Assembly (NCBI RefSeq): GCF_017562075.2
Contig: NC_054083.1
Location: forward strand, 48,579,942-48,643,941
Length of the DNA: 64,000 bases
Source: Anopheles merus
Taxonomy: Eukaryota; Arthropoda; Insecta; Diptera; Culicidae
Direction: 5' to 3'
This document shows, piece after piece, positions 9,880-19,478 of the stretch. The translations under genes were made by a program, and so were the position numbers. The notes below the pieces were generated by a model, which did not search any database, was not told where the DNA came from, and saw only the letters and a program-made list of their open reading frames with translations. Within the stretch, counting starts at the first letter, position 1, and each line of letters begins with the position of its first letter.

Positions 9880-10713
9880 TTATTGGCCTTCCATCGACAA
9901 CACCTCGCGCACCCACGTGGCATGCTCGCGCATCTCCTGCAGCGCGCCCGGGTTACCCTGGCTGCACGCAAACGTCTGCCCGAAGCTGGCCAAACCAAGC
10001 AGCACGTACTCCTGCAGCCGACCCTCCTTGCGCACCAGCGGGCTGCCCACGTCACTCACACAGTTGCGCTCGTGGTCCGCCTCCTGCGCACAGAACCGTC
10101 CCGTGCCGGGCATCACGAAGTCAAACTCCGCCTGGCAAGCCTCCAGCTCCAGCACCACCAACCGCATGTACTGCAGCCCATCGGCAGCACCGTCCGTACC
10201 GTAGTCCATCAAACCGTACCCGCTCGTCAGCACTTCCTGCCCCACGTACTGGTCCTCATCCGCCTCCGGCAAACGCACCGGCTTTACCCACGGCGGAAGA
10301 CGCACAGCCTCATCGGTAAATCGCACCACGGCCACATCGTTCACGAACGTTTCCGCATCGTACCCGTCGCGGACGGTAAACTCGACGGCCGTAAACACGT
10401 ACCGGAACTTGTCGGACTCGTCCGCAAGCAGACAGTTCGAGCCGAGATGTACCTCGACGGAGCTGCTACCGACAACGCACTGCGCCACCGTGACCACGTG
10501 CCTTTCGTCGACCAGTGCACCGCTGCAGTGGCGTGTTTCGTCCTCACCGAAGCGCACGACCAGCAGGGCATGGTGTGGAAACTGGCCAGCGTACGCCGGT
10601 CTACCGTTGGCGGTTACGTTCTCATTGCCCGACGGGTTACAGTGCAGTGCGACGATCTCGGCTGCGGGCAGGACACATCCCAAGACGAGCAGCAGCAGCG
10701 TGGATGACTTCAT
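9880..10713 (-). CDS. Secreted trypsin-like serine protease homologue, catalytically dead
   Basis: An intronless 277-residue protein of the S1 chymotrypsin family. Residues 1 to about 22 form a signal peptide (MKSSTLLLLVLG...). The start of the protease fold (NGRPAYAGQFPHHALLVV) lacks the usual Arg-Ile-Val-Gly-Gly activation site. Two of the three catalytic residues are replaced: the TAAHC histidine box reads TVAQC, giving Gln78, and the GDSGGP serine box reads SDVGSP, giving Val222 where the serine should be. The aspartate is kept (NDVAVV, Asp126). Cys63-Cys79 correspond to the conserved pair around the histidine, and Cys218 precedes the serine box. It should therefore not cut peptides. Related insect serine protease homologues act as cofactors or binding proteins in haemolymph, gut or saliva, and which applies here cannot be told. 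The TATA box and initiator just upstream support the start codon. Confidence 0.9.
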   Translation of the reverse strand: MKSSTLLLLVLGCVLPAAEIVALHCNPSGNENVTANGRPAYAGQFPHHALLVVRFGEDETRHCSGALVDERHVVTVAQCVVGSSSVEVHLGSNCLLADESDKFRYVFTAVEFTVRDGYDAETFVNDVAVVRFTDEAVRLPPWVKPVRLPEADEDQYVGQEVLTSGYGLMDYGTDGAADGLQYMRLVVLELEACQAEFDFVMPGTGRFCAQEADHERNCVSDVGSPLVRKEGRLQEYVLLGLASFGQTFACSQGNPGALQEMREHATWVREVLSMEGQ

Positions 10714-10754
10714 TGTAGTGGAGCGGTTGTGATTGACTTGAAGGAACTAAGTGT

Positions 10755-10790
10755 ACTGAGTGGGACAGAGCGCGCTGAAGTCTTTTATAA
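10755..10790 (-). promoter_or_regulatory. TATA box and TCAGT initiator of the serine protease homologue
   Basis: On the minus strand TTATAAAA (10790-10783) lies about 33 bases upstream of the A of TCAGT (10759-10755), the arthropod initiator. That spacing is right for a focused TATA promoter and gives a 5' leader of about 44 bases before the ATG at 10713. Strong TATA promoters in insects are common in highly or tissue-specifically expressed secreted-protein genes. Confidence 0.75.
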
Positions 10791-10799
10791 GTCGGCGCA

Positions 10800-11156
10800 C
10801 TTTCGCTTTTGCTGTGGGGGTTGAATCACCTGTTCTTGAAGAGTCTCAAAAACAAATCTAACCAACCACTTCAGGAGCACTTCATTCCTAGACAAGCGCC
10901 TGTTCGAGTGGTTCGAGTTTACACGAGCTCGCCCGTTACCAGGGTCTGTTATGATAGAAGTAACTTAAGCCATAACATCTTATCTAACATTCGGAAGGAA
11001 TTGAACGTAAACAAGCAACTAAAGCATCGCTATGCGCAGGTGCAAAAGTATTTTCGAAAAAATAGTACATACAATTCTAGCAGCATTTGATTTGTTCCGA
11101 AGCGATCCACCGTAAACCAATCTTGTTGAGTCGACTTCAGCCGTCTTCAGTCGACT
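10800..11156. other. Intergenic stretch between protease promoter and retrotransposon remnant
   Basis: No gene is supported. Part of it (from about 11100) is probably decayed retrotransposon sequence whose 5' limit cannot be set. Confidence 0.45.
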
Positions 11157-11921
11157 ATGCACAATATCTTGCTAGCAAAACTCACAAAACATGGAGTCAA
11201 AGCAAACGTGCTGAAAACTTTCACCGCTGGTGCACACGCACCTCATCATCTGCAGCTTTGTGTTGAAAAATGCCGAGTCTTATCATTTAAGAGAGCTCTC
11301 GCGAACCTTCTCGGTACAGCTACAACGTTGACGGAATGCCCATTAAAGCCGTTAATCTTATTAGGTAATCTTGGAATCATCCTTGACACGAAACCAACGT
11401 TTAACCAACACGCAGAGGAAATCGAATCCCAGCTTCTAGGATTGGTTCAACGAGTGGATAGAGATTTTAGGGACCCAATGTGTGTAAAGGCTGTGTATTG
11501 CAGTATCCTTCCATTCAGCGATTGATTATGCGCAGGTTGTTGGGAAGCCATCAGCTCTGCGCTTATGCTTTGCGTCTTCTCCCATAGCAACCAGGCAGTC
11601 TATAGCCATCCTACCGAGCACGCCTAAAGCTTCTTGAGTTGAGAAAACTAAACGACAGGCGTCTGCCTATAGCGCATCCCTACTCTAACGACTGGACCTT
11701 TATGCTCCGACGACCCCTTCTACGTCCACGACCTCTCCTTAATGTCCCTCGTCGCCGTACGAATTATGGCACAGGAGACCCCATCATTTATATCACTTAA
11801 GTCTTTTAAAGACCGCATTTGCGCCAGGATATAGTCGATCAGTTAAATTAGAAACCTAAGTTAAGTTAGCACCTAAGAAAATTCATCAGGACTGTAACTG
11901 TTCATTGAATAAAGATTTAAA

Positions 11922-11975
<54 letters not shown>

Positions 11976-12058
11976 TATAACAATAATTATTATTATAATT
12001 ATAATAATAGTAATAATAATAATAATAATGATATAATAATAAGAATAATAATAATAAA
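11157..12058 (+). pseudogene. 3' remnant of a jockey/CR1-like non-LTR retrotransposon
   Basis: The frame from 11157 to 11525 matches the late part of a non-LTR reverse transcriptase: CVEKCRVLSF, then LLGNLGIILDTKPTFNQH (the palm-to-thumb motif L-G-V-x-x-D-x-x-L-x-F), then RDFRDPMCVKAVYCSI. After that the similarity goes on with stops and frame changes; a tail reading YELWHRRPHH is recalled from the 3' end of such elements. The catalytic FADD region is missing, so this is a 5'-truncated dead copy. It ends in a long (AAT)n tail at about 11923-12057, as CR1 and jockey-type elements often do. The clade is from recognition of motifs, not from a tree. Confidence 0.75.
11923..12057 (+). repeat. (AAT)n microsatellite, about 135 bp
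   Basis: AAT trinucleotides with a few interruptions in the middle (ATTATAAC-type). It directly follows the retrotransposon 3' end and is best explained as its expanded tail. Confidence 0.9.
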
Positions 12059-12094
12059 AGGGGGTAGAGTTTTTGTCAAATGCATTTTGTGATT

Positions 12095-12100
12095 TTTATT
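12095..12100 (-). terminator. Candidate AATAAA polyadenylation signal of l(2)dtl
   Basis: The first AATAAA on the minus strand after the dtl stop codon lies here, giving a 3' UTR of about 0.68 kb. The intervening 12101-12780 holds no gene, only a (CT)n run near 12203-12220 and a (TG)n run near 12412-12431. A signal this close to the retrotransposon tail would place the mRNA end next to the insertion. Confidence 0.4.
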
Positions 12101-12780
12101 GTCCCATCCTGGTTGTAGTGTCCGTCGATTCCGTGTTCACCCGAACAAACAATTCCATTATGGTCCAAACAGGCACACTTCACTAGTTCATCACAATTCA
12201 TCACTCTCTCTCTCTCTCTTTCTGTCCCTTCTGTGTTATTTACATACATTCTTTCCACCTTCCCATTTGCCAAACAGTTTATCCTTTTGATGATAAATTT
12301 CTTTTTAAAAAAACGTTCAATAAACAGAAATAAAAGAGTTCTCTTTGTTCGCTAGTAAATGCGCGTAAAGGAAGTTGATTAGTAGTAGATTAGTCGCAAG
12401 CAATAGCGTGTGCGTGTGTGTGTGTGTGTGTTTAAAAGTAAAAGCATGATCAAATCTTTATGGCGCGTATACAGATCATTCGAATGATTGTTTCGTGAAT
12501 AAAAGGAAAGATTAGATCCGTGTAAGTGGGGGGCGTGTTAGTTTTCTTCGCATTTCGAAAGCGAATAGTATTCTCAAATTCTATGTACATGTTGCATTGT
12601 CTCGTCCCTTTAACGCGGAACGTTACGGGGGAAGAACTTTCGCTTACAAACTAATCCTTAAATAGCTATAAAAATCTGAAAAACCAAGAGGTATTGGAGG
12701 TTACACTTCCTCTGTGTGTTGTGGTCTGAAACGTGCGAAGCAAGCTGCTTCTTTAGGCACACAATACCCATTACGCAAAG

Positions 12781-15350
12781 TCAGTTGGATGCCTGCGCGT
12801 TGGTCCGGCTGGTGGGTGTCGTCACCGTAAGAAAGCGCCTGATCGAAGCCGTCTCCGAGGTGACCGGTAGCACACCCCGCATACCATTCGTCGAGTACCG
12901 TCGGCTTCGGGGCGTTGTCCGTGTACCGCGCAGCTGCCCTGTGTCGTCACCGTGCTCACCGTGTGGACTGCTGCTCGAATTCCACGCCCAGGATGATCGC
13001 CGCCGTGGCGTGGTCGGTGTTTCTGAGCTGCTGCTCGAAGCCGCATTTCCCGGAAGGTGATTCGTTTCCTGCTGCTGGTGTTTGTTCTCACTCGGCCCTA
13101 CACTACTAGCCACTGTCCCTCCACCACCCTCATCACCACACGATTTCAAGTGCTGAAGCCGTGGCGAGAGCAGCTGCGATGCCGTCACCCGCTCCATTGC
13201 CGTGCCGTAGCTGTTCTCGATGCCCTTTGCCGCCTGGAGCTGCTTCTGCTTCCGGATCTTGGTCAGCCAGTCGATGTGCTCGCGTAGCTTTCGCTTCACG
13301 GCAACACCACCACCGCCACTTCCGGAACCTTCACCGACTGTCGAACCATTGGTCTGTCCTACCACTACCCCATCGCCCCGCTCACTGCCACCGGATGCGG
13401 CCAGCACGTTCACCAGGTGTGGCGCTTCCCCGTCGATCACAAAGTTCGGCAGGATCAGGTTCAACGTGGGCGATGCGCAACGATGCGCCAGCGATGAGGG
13501 TGGTTGGTCCGGCGAGCGGATGTTGAGGTTCGCGGTGGCTAGCGGCGATTTGCACGGCGACAGTCCGACCGTCGTCAGCTCATCCGTCGCTTCCAGTATC
13601 ACGTTGAGGCTGCGCGACGAGGACGAGCTGGCGGCGATCTCGAGCGCGGTAAAGCTAAAGGACGATTTGGAGTTGGCGGGACTGAATAGGCGACGGCCGC
13701 GGCCTTCCTCACGGTACGATCGCTTCACCGGTGGACAGCTTTGCCCGTCCTTGTCGGCCATTTCCGAGAACGAACGCTTGCCGGGCCGTTCGGACGATGT
13801 CGCACCGGCACTGAAGCAACCGCCCGCACTCATCTTAAACGCTGCGCCGGATGCTTTCGGCGTGCGGGTCGGGTCGACCTGCGTGCTCGGTGTCGTTTCG
13901 TTTCGCTGCACCAACCCACGCACCGAGCGGGGCGTAAATTCGAGCGCCTTGAGCCGCTGCTTTTCTGCCTGGTCCGAGCGGTACGAGTCGCAATACTCCG
14001 CCGTGCCGCGGAGCTGCTGCTGCTCGTCCGAATCCATCTCTTCCGGCCCGATGCGCCACACCTTGTGGCGCGCATCGTCACTGCACGTCACTAGGCGCAC
14101 GTCGCGGTCACTCTGCATCCAGGCCACGCTCGTCACCTCGGCCGAGTGGCCGGACAGCTTCACCAGCGGGTTCGGGTTGTCCACGTTCCAGATGTAGCAG
14201 CGCTCGTCGCTCGACCCGCTGATCAGGTACTGGCCGTCCGAGCTGAGCGCCGCCTTCACGTAGAACGTGCCGTTGTTAAAGCCACCGTACCGCTGCAGCG
14301 GCTTCCCATCGTACGACGAGATGTTGTAGCAGTAGATGTGATTGTCCATGCAGTTCACGTACAGCCGGTGCCGCCGCTCGTCGATCGCCAGATTGGTGAA
14401 GCCCTTCAGCGTCGTCGTGCCGGCGTAGGAAAAGCTGTACTTTGGCATCGGTTCCCGCTGGTGGCTGGTGTAGTGGCGGCGCGTATCCCACACCTTCACC
14501 ACACCGTCGCCCGCACCGCACGAGATCAGCGTGTTGCCGTCCTGGAACGCGAGCCCCGTAATGCTGCTGCTGCAGCCCTGCGTCGGTATCTTTGGCGTTT
14601 GGCGTGTTCGCTTGCGGTGCGAGAGCGGTGTGCCCGGGCCACCGGCATGCCCGCTGTAGATGCAGTTGTCCGCCCGCGGGATCATGTCCAACCCGACCTG
14701 CGCCCGGATGTCCCAGATCAGTATCGCACCGTCCCGTCCGCCCGTCGCAAACACGGCCGAATCGTCCCGCCGGAACGCGACCGTCTTGACCGAGCGCGAG
14801 TGGCCGCGGAACGTTTGCGTGCACAGCATTTCCGACTCGCCGAGCGTCCACAGCTTCGCGGTGTGGTCGCCCGAAGCCGTCACCAGCTTCATGTCTCCGG
14901 GCATCCACTCGAGATCGAACACCGCATTGTAGTGGCACTGGATTCCTTCCAGTGCCCGCTCACCACCCGGTTCCCGGTTCGTGAGGTTCGTATCTTGCAG
15001 CGCTATCTTGCCATCCTCGTTTGCGATCGCCAGTATGTGCTGCTTGCCCTGGCATTTGGAAAATTTGGCCGCCAGGATCGGAGGCGATGGGTTGTAGTCG
15101 GCCGAGAAGGTGGAGGGCGTAATACCGTTCCAGCTGTCCCGCTCGTGCACCTGCAACCGGCACAGGGGGGCATCATACTGAGAGGCGAAACCTACGGGGG
15201 ACAGAAACGGGGAAACAATCAAACACCACACGACGACGGGGCGTATCCGCCGGTTTGTGCCCGCGCGCGCACTACAGGAATATTCCCGAGAAATTCACAT
15301 CACTTACCGCTGCCCGACTCGCGGTTCCGCAAATTCAACACTGTATTCAT
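12781..15350 (-). CDS. l(2)dtl: Cdt2/Dtl, WD40 substrate receptor of the CRL4 ubiquitin ligase
   Basis: Two coding exons: 15350-15308 (43 bases, starting MNTVLNLRNRESGS, donor GTAAGT) and 15191-12781 (acceptor ...CCCCCGTAG). They are in phase and give 817 residues. WD40 repeats fill about residues 95-396, including VTASGDHTAKLW, FATGGRDGAILIWDIR, CGAGDGVVKVWDTR, ISGSSDERCYIWN and TCSDDARHKVW. Two WDxR motifs (WDIR 174-177, WDTR 249-252) are the signature that binds DDB1. The C-terminal half is low-complexity, with a conserved-looking basic block around KRKLREHIDWLTKIRKQKQL. Near the end, TASIRRFL (795-802) resembles a degenerate PCNA-binding box. In the family the protein recruits PCNA-bound Cdt1, p21/Dacapo and Set8 for destruction in S phase and after DNA damage, in the nucleus. 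Identity is very likely; the PCNA-box reading is tentative. Confidence 0.93.
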
Positions 15351-15890
15351 GAATAAAAACAGAAGCTTTCTTCGGTCTATCGGACCTCCAACAGCAAAGG
15401 CATGCGCACCACACACTTGCAGACGATTAGACCGATTTGGGAGAAGTGATTTCCCGCCCAATGTACGCTGTTATCTTCCACATCGCAGCGAAGAAACGCG
15501 CGAAAGAAAAGCGGGCAAACAAACCTGGGAAAAGCGCGTAAATATTTTGACTCCAGCTGTCAAGATGGCGACACTGGCAGCGCTAGCTGTCAAACAGTGG
15601 GATGTGCGCCGTTGGGTTTTGAAAACAATATATAGCTTTTCCCTGCTTTATTCGGTTATTTTCACACAAAAAAGAATGTATTTGAGAAATCAATAAAACT
15701 GCTGCTGTTTGTGCACTTCATTCGCTTTTATTGCGCGGTAAAATTTACAATTGAAGTGATTCCTGCACATTGCCGTTGCGTTGTGTCACCCTGTGTCATG
15801 CAGCCACGGATAATCGGGAGGTTTTTCTTCTTTCAAATGAAACGCTTTTTACCGCAAGTCTTTTCACGCTTGGATGATTTTCATTATTAT
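15351..15890 (-). promoter_or_regulatory. 5' region of l(2)dtl
   Basis: No gene lies in this gap between dtl and the PSTK 3' end. At 15555-15593 two copies of AGCTGTCAA flank AAGATGGCGACACTGGCAGCGCT. GCCATCTT on the minus strand is a YY1/Pho-type core, and GGCAGCGCTAGC fits the CAKCNCTR promoter word known from Drosophila. They lie about 210 bases upstream of the dtl ATG and are good candidates for its core promoter. No TATA box is seen, as expected for a housekeeping gene. Confidence 0.5.
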
Positions 15891-15892
15891 GC

Positions 15893-15898
15893 TTTATT
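15893..15898 (-). terminator. AATAAA polyadenylation signal of PSTK
   Basis: AATAAA on the minus strand about 33 bases after the PSTK stop codon. A second one lies at 15732-15727. Confidence 0.65.
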
Positions 15899-15930
15899 GA
15901 ACATTCTTAAATTTACGAAAAAAAAATGAA

Positions 15931-16824
15931 TTAGAATAAGTCCTCTACAATGTTATTCATCATTTCCTCCGCTACATCAAGCTCTCGCGTTCGAATCTGC
16001 TCCAGTACGTACTTTTTCCTTTCTTGCAGCACTTTGGCGTACGACTGCAAGTTTTGCTTCGTTGCCGCCATCGAATCTTTCGCCTCGGAGATCTTTTTCG
16101 ATACCAATTTTCTCAAAATAATGTCTACCTTGTGGACGTTCGACTGTTCCATCGGTTCTGCTACCATCTGTACTGCTGGGCTTTCCTGAGGATGTTCAAA
16201 GCAATATTGTATCTTTGTCACAATGAGTTCGTAATCGATACTGTTGCCGTTAATTGTTATGAAATCATGCTCTTGGTGGTAAAGCTTGTCGCATGGTTTT
16301 TCCAAACGCGCCCACATACGATTGATAACATCTTCACCGATTGGATGGGCTCTTTCCCGATTTCGTTCCAGAGCAAGCGAAAGAGACGTGTCGAAATAGG
16401 ATTCGAAATAACCGATGGAAAGTTTCCGAGCAATTTTTTGCCATTCTACGCGCATACTTCTGTAGTAGTTATTATCATCGATTAGAAACACAACGTCAGA
16501 GTGCATTAGGCTTGAAGAAATGCACAATTCATGTTTAAATTCTTGACGCCAACGAAACAACGCTTCATCTAGTCGAGACTGATCGTTCTCCTTCAGGGCA
16601 TGTATGATCATTTCAATGTAAGTTGATAGCTTCTGACGGCTCGCTTTGTACAAACCGGCCACATCCCGAAACGTATCATAATGACGATCTATCTTGATGT
16701 ACGAATCATAACATACGTGAACAACTTCAAACCTTCGGCCCGGTAACGCAACGAGCTGCTGACAGTAGGTGCTTTTCCCTGACCCCGGGATGCCGACGAG
16801 CACGTTCAAACATATTCTAGCCAT
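15931..16824 (-). CDS. Pstk: L-seryl-tRNA(Sec) kinase (O-phosphoseryl-tRNA kinase)
   Basis: An intronless 297-residue P-loop kinase. GIPGSGKST (11-19) is the Walker A loop; CYD (Asp40) follows the second strand; LIDDNNYYRSMR (114-125) matches the region after the Walker B strand that is characteristic of the KTI12/PSTK group; RNRERAHP (154-161) is the arginine-rich lid or motif region. The C-terminal third is helical and charged, as in metazoan PSTK, and KTI12 would be the main alternative. The enzyme phosphorylates serine on tRNA(Sec) so that SepSecS can make selenocysteinyl-tRNA, in the cytosol. Its presence implies that the species keeps the selenoprotein pathway, which some insects have lost. 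Its ATG lies only 74 bases after the Tim10B stop codon on the same strand, with no polyadenylation hexamer between. Confidence 0.87.
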   Translation of the reverse strand: MARICLNVLVGIPGSGKSTYCQQLVALPGRRFEVVHVCYDSYIKIDRHYDTFRDVAGLYKASRQKLSTYIEMIIHALKENDQSRLDEALFRWRQEFKHELCISSSLMHSDVVFLIDDNNYYRSMRVEWQKIARKLSIGYFESYFDTSLSLALERNRERAHPIGEDVINRMWARLEKPCDKLYHQEHDFITINGNSIDYELIVTKIQYCFEHPQESPAVQMVAEPMEQSNVHKVDIILRKLVSKKISEAKDSMAATKQNLQSYAKVLQERKKYVLEQIRTRELDVAEEMMNNIVEDLF

Positions 16825-16898
16825 TTTGTAAGTGTAACTAAAAAACGATATAAAATTAAATCACTAAGCATTAGCCAGGCGGTGGTGGCATGGCTCTA

Positions 16899-17321
16899 TT
16901 ATGCTACGGAAGGTTCTGTAGAGTTTGATGCGGTGGCCACTTCGGGCGTTGCTGGAACTGCTGCTGCTGCTGCTGCTTGTTGCTCTTGCTGTTGCTGCTG
17001 CTGGGCTTCGGCTACCATTTTTGCCTGCTGTGTCTCCACCTCAGCCAACCGGCGCTGGTTAATGTCCGACTGCACGCCAACGTACACTTTCAACAATCGC
17101 TGATTTACGTTCGTAAACTTTAGCACACAATTATCAGCGCACGATACTTCCTCGCGCGTCAGATCCCGGCCGAACAGATTGTCCACGCAGGAGTTAAAAC
17201 ACATGTCGGTGATTTTGTTGTACAGTTGCAGAAAATCTTTGATCTGAAATAGAAAAGGAATAAGACCAGTGGCAACAAATAACGAAATATTTCGACTTAC
17301 ATTCCGTAATTCGTAATCCAT
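16899..17321 (-). CDS. Tim9b: Small Tim chaperone, Tim10B/Tim9b
   Basis: Two exons: 17321-17301 (MDYELRN, donor GTAAGT) and 17243-16899 (acceptor ATTTCAG), both phase 0, giving 121 residues. The twin CX3C signature is intact: Cys22-x3-Cys26 and Cys42-x3-Cys46 with 15 residues between the pairs, flanked by helices (IKDFLQLYNKITDMCF and LKFTNVNQRLLKVYV). This fits the TIMM10B (Tim9b/Fxc1) branch, which works at the TIM22 complex of the mitochondrial inner membrane in inserting carrier proteins. The C-terminal tail after about residue 80 is glutamine- and alanine-rich, encoded by impure CAG/GCA triplets, and longer than in most family members. The 57-base intron is typical of mosquitoes. The PSTK start codon follows 74 bases after the stop. 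Confidence 0.92.
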   Translation of the reverse strand: MDYELRNVSRNISLFVATGLIPFLFQIKDFLQLYNKITDMCFNSCVDNLFGRDLTREEVSCADNCVLKFTNVNQRLLKVYVGVQSDINQRRLAEVETQQAKMVAEAQQQQQQEQQAAAAAAVPATPEVATASNSTEPSVA

Positions 17322-17828
17322 TCTTGCGGCGCTGCTATTTACAGAGGTTTTTTTGGTTTGTTTACATGTTATTTAATCGAACACATGCTTTTGACAGTTC
17401 CTTGTAAAGCGGTTCGAGCAGTTTTTAGGGGTGTAAGTGCTCGAAATAGAGTTTTTCGTGTTTTCCGCTGTTTGAAATTAGAAACAGAAAATCAAGATGT
17501 TTCGTATATCATAAAAATATTTGTAATAATAAAACACATTTTTTAAGGACGAATCAAAAAGTACAAATATGTCTTGTCTTTATTGCTCGAACTAAATTAC
17601 TTAAAGAAATCATAAATAACATTTCCTCAAATGTTATAAAATCACACACAAACACGCACGGTACGATAAGTAATCATTCACGCTGCGCTAATCTATCTCT
17701 ATCTATTCACACAAACACACAAACAAACAGAAAAGACAAACATTCACACCTATTCGACAATTTAAGGCACAATTCAAACGGAGAATTCAAATGCATCCCG
17801 CAGCAGGAGTTTCGGCCTCGGGCGTGTT
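17322..17828 (-). other. Spacer between Tim10B and Alg3 with the Alg3 3' UTR
   Basis: The 3' UTR of Alg3 runs to about 17579, and the remaining 0.26 kb must contain the Tim10B promoter. No TATA box was recognised. I see no other gene. Confidence 0.6.
17579..17584 (-). terminator. AATAAA polyadenylation signal of Alg3
   Basis: AATAAA on the minus strand, about 245 bases after the Alg3 stop codon and upstream of Tim10B. Confidence 0.6.
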
Positions 17829-19478
17829 TTACTCTGTCTTATTGTTCAGCTGAGCAAGATCCGGAATCCGGCGGAACAATTTCCTTCCAATGCCAACCAG
17901 CAGGCACACGTGGCAGGCGTGCAGGACCACGCTGCTCAGTACCGTGCTCGGGTACGTGTTCCAGCAGAATTCCAGCAGCAGAAGAAGCAAAAACTTCAAA
18001 CTGTTCGTATACTCCGTGTACCACGTGAGGTAGGGCAAGCTGTGGAAGTACCACACGTAAAATTGATAGTGCAAGCTACGCGCACAAACGATGCCGATAA
18101 AGTTGGACAGGAAAATAGGGAGCAGCGCGAGTTGGGTGGATCGGTCGAAATTAATGGAAAATTTGTTGGCCGCTGGGTTCGCTGCTGCCAGTGATTCCGT
18201 TTCCACCGGGGCAACATTCTGCTGCTGCTGCTGCTGCTTACCGGACATCTTTTTGATGCCCTTTTCGAACGATTTCAAAAACTTTTCCTGATCCTGCGTT
18301 AGCTTTTCCTCCTCGTTGTCTCCTTTACCAGCCGGCAATGCTTTGGCTTTCGATTGCTTTCCCTTCTTCACCTTTTCCTTTTCGGCCCGGTTTTGTGCCT
18401 CTATCTGTGGCATCAGCATCTTCTCCAGGTGGCGCAGGCGGCAGTAATTTTGGAAGTACTTGTAGCAAGGCGATGCAAACACGAGCAGCAGCGTGAGATG
18501 CAGTCCGAGTAGTGCCAGATGAAACACCTTACTTTCGAACACTTCCGGCTCGAGGAAGCGATAGTTTACTGTCCACTTGTGCTCGAACACGCGCCCCAAA
18601 TCGAAGCTTCCCTTAAGGTACTGCCACGGATGGGTAAGAAGGAACGGAGCACCCAGGATCAGCTGTATCACTCCACAGACCGTCAGCTGAAGGGCCGTTT
18701 TCAGCCATCCCAGGTTGGTAATGTACAGCAGCAGAATGGCCGGAGCAAACAGAAGGATGTTCATCTTTACCGATACGCCCAAGCTGAGCATTACGCTGCC
18801 GATCGTCCATCGACCGTCAATGAACGCATTCAGGGCGGCGTAAAGGAACAGGATCGCAATCGGATCGTTGAACAACCGCAGCACGTAGATGGAGTGAATC
18901 CGGTAGGAGGTGAAAATGGTAATGACCATCACGTATGGAGGAACTTTGCGGCTCTTACAGTACAGCCGGAGTACGAGCATCAGCTGAAGCAGATAGATGC
19001 CAACGAAGACATACTGGGCCAAGCGAATGTTGGTGCCGTGTGATGTTAGGAAGTACAGCGCGCTGTAGATGTAGACAAACCCGGCAGGATAGACGAGCGG
19101 ACCGGTATCACCTGTGTGTAAGAGAAAGCAGAGCAAAAACATTATTCACCAAATATGAATTACACAAAATGTCTGCTTCAACAAACCTCGCAGCTGCGAA
19201 TAGTCGGTGGTGCCGTTGAGAAACCCTTCACACTCCTGCATGTACGCCTTCCAGTCGATCTCGGTGTAGCGCACATTTTGCACCACGAACACGTTCAGCA
19301 CCAACTCAGCGGCCAAAATTAGGATCGAGATCAGCGGCAACCGGGCCGGGTCGAAGATGAGCGATTTGGCAAACGTTAAGCTGACGTACTCCTTGCGTAT
19401 CTTGGCGAGCAGAGTTTGCGGTTCCTTTCGCGGCACCGGCGGCACCGATTTCGGTTGATTGGCTGGAATTTTCCCCAT
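17829..19478 (-). CDS. Alg3: Alg3, dolichyl-P-Man alpha-1,3-mannosyltransferase of the ER
   Basis: Two exons: 19478-19187 and 19111-17829, joined across a 75-base intron (donor GTTTGT, acceptor ACACACAG) to give 524 residues. I chose the ATG at 19478 because the frame upstream has no other ATG. The protein is a multi-spanning GT-C glycosyltransferase. The first lumenal loop has YTEIDWKAYMQE (71-82) with the acidic EIDW expected at the active site, followed by GDTGPLVYPAGF (98-109). Conserved downstream blocks are HKWTVNYRFLEPEVF (275-289) and ARSLHYQFYVWYFHSLPYL (441-459). About residues 344-422 form a charged, glutamine-containing insert, as also seen in the long fly homologue l(2)not. It adds the sixth mannose to the dolichol-linked precursor (Man5 to Man6) on the lumenal side. 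Confidence 0.92.

Noticed and set aside
9841..10707. 288-codon plus-strand open frame opposite the serine protease homologue
   Set aside because: Antisense to a clear protease fold with its own TATA/initiator promoter and polyadenylation signal.
12076..12273. Small cysteine-containing minus-strand frame (NCDELVKCACLDHNG)
   Set aside because: It lies in the presumed dtl 3' UTR next to a retrotransposon tail, crosses a (GA)n run and matches no cysteine-rich family I know.
13220..14197. 325-codon plus-strand open frame opposite l(2)dtl
   Set aside because: Another antisense shadow of the dtl C-terminal half, rich in Arg, Ser and Pro with no domain.
14146..15696. 516-codon plus-strand open frame opposite l(2)dtl
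   Set aside because: It is the antisense shadow of the GC-rich WD40 coding region; it has no family motif and crosses the real dtl splice sites.
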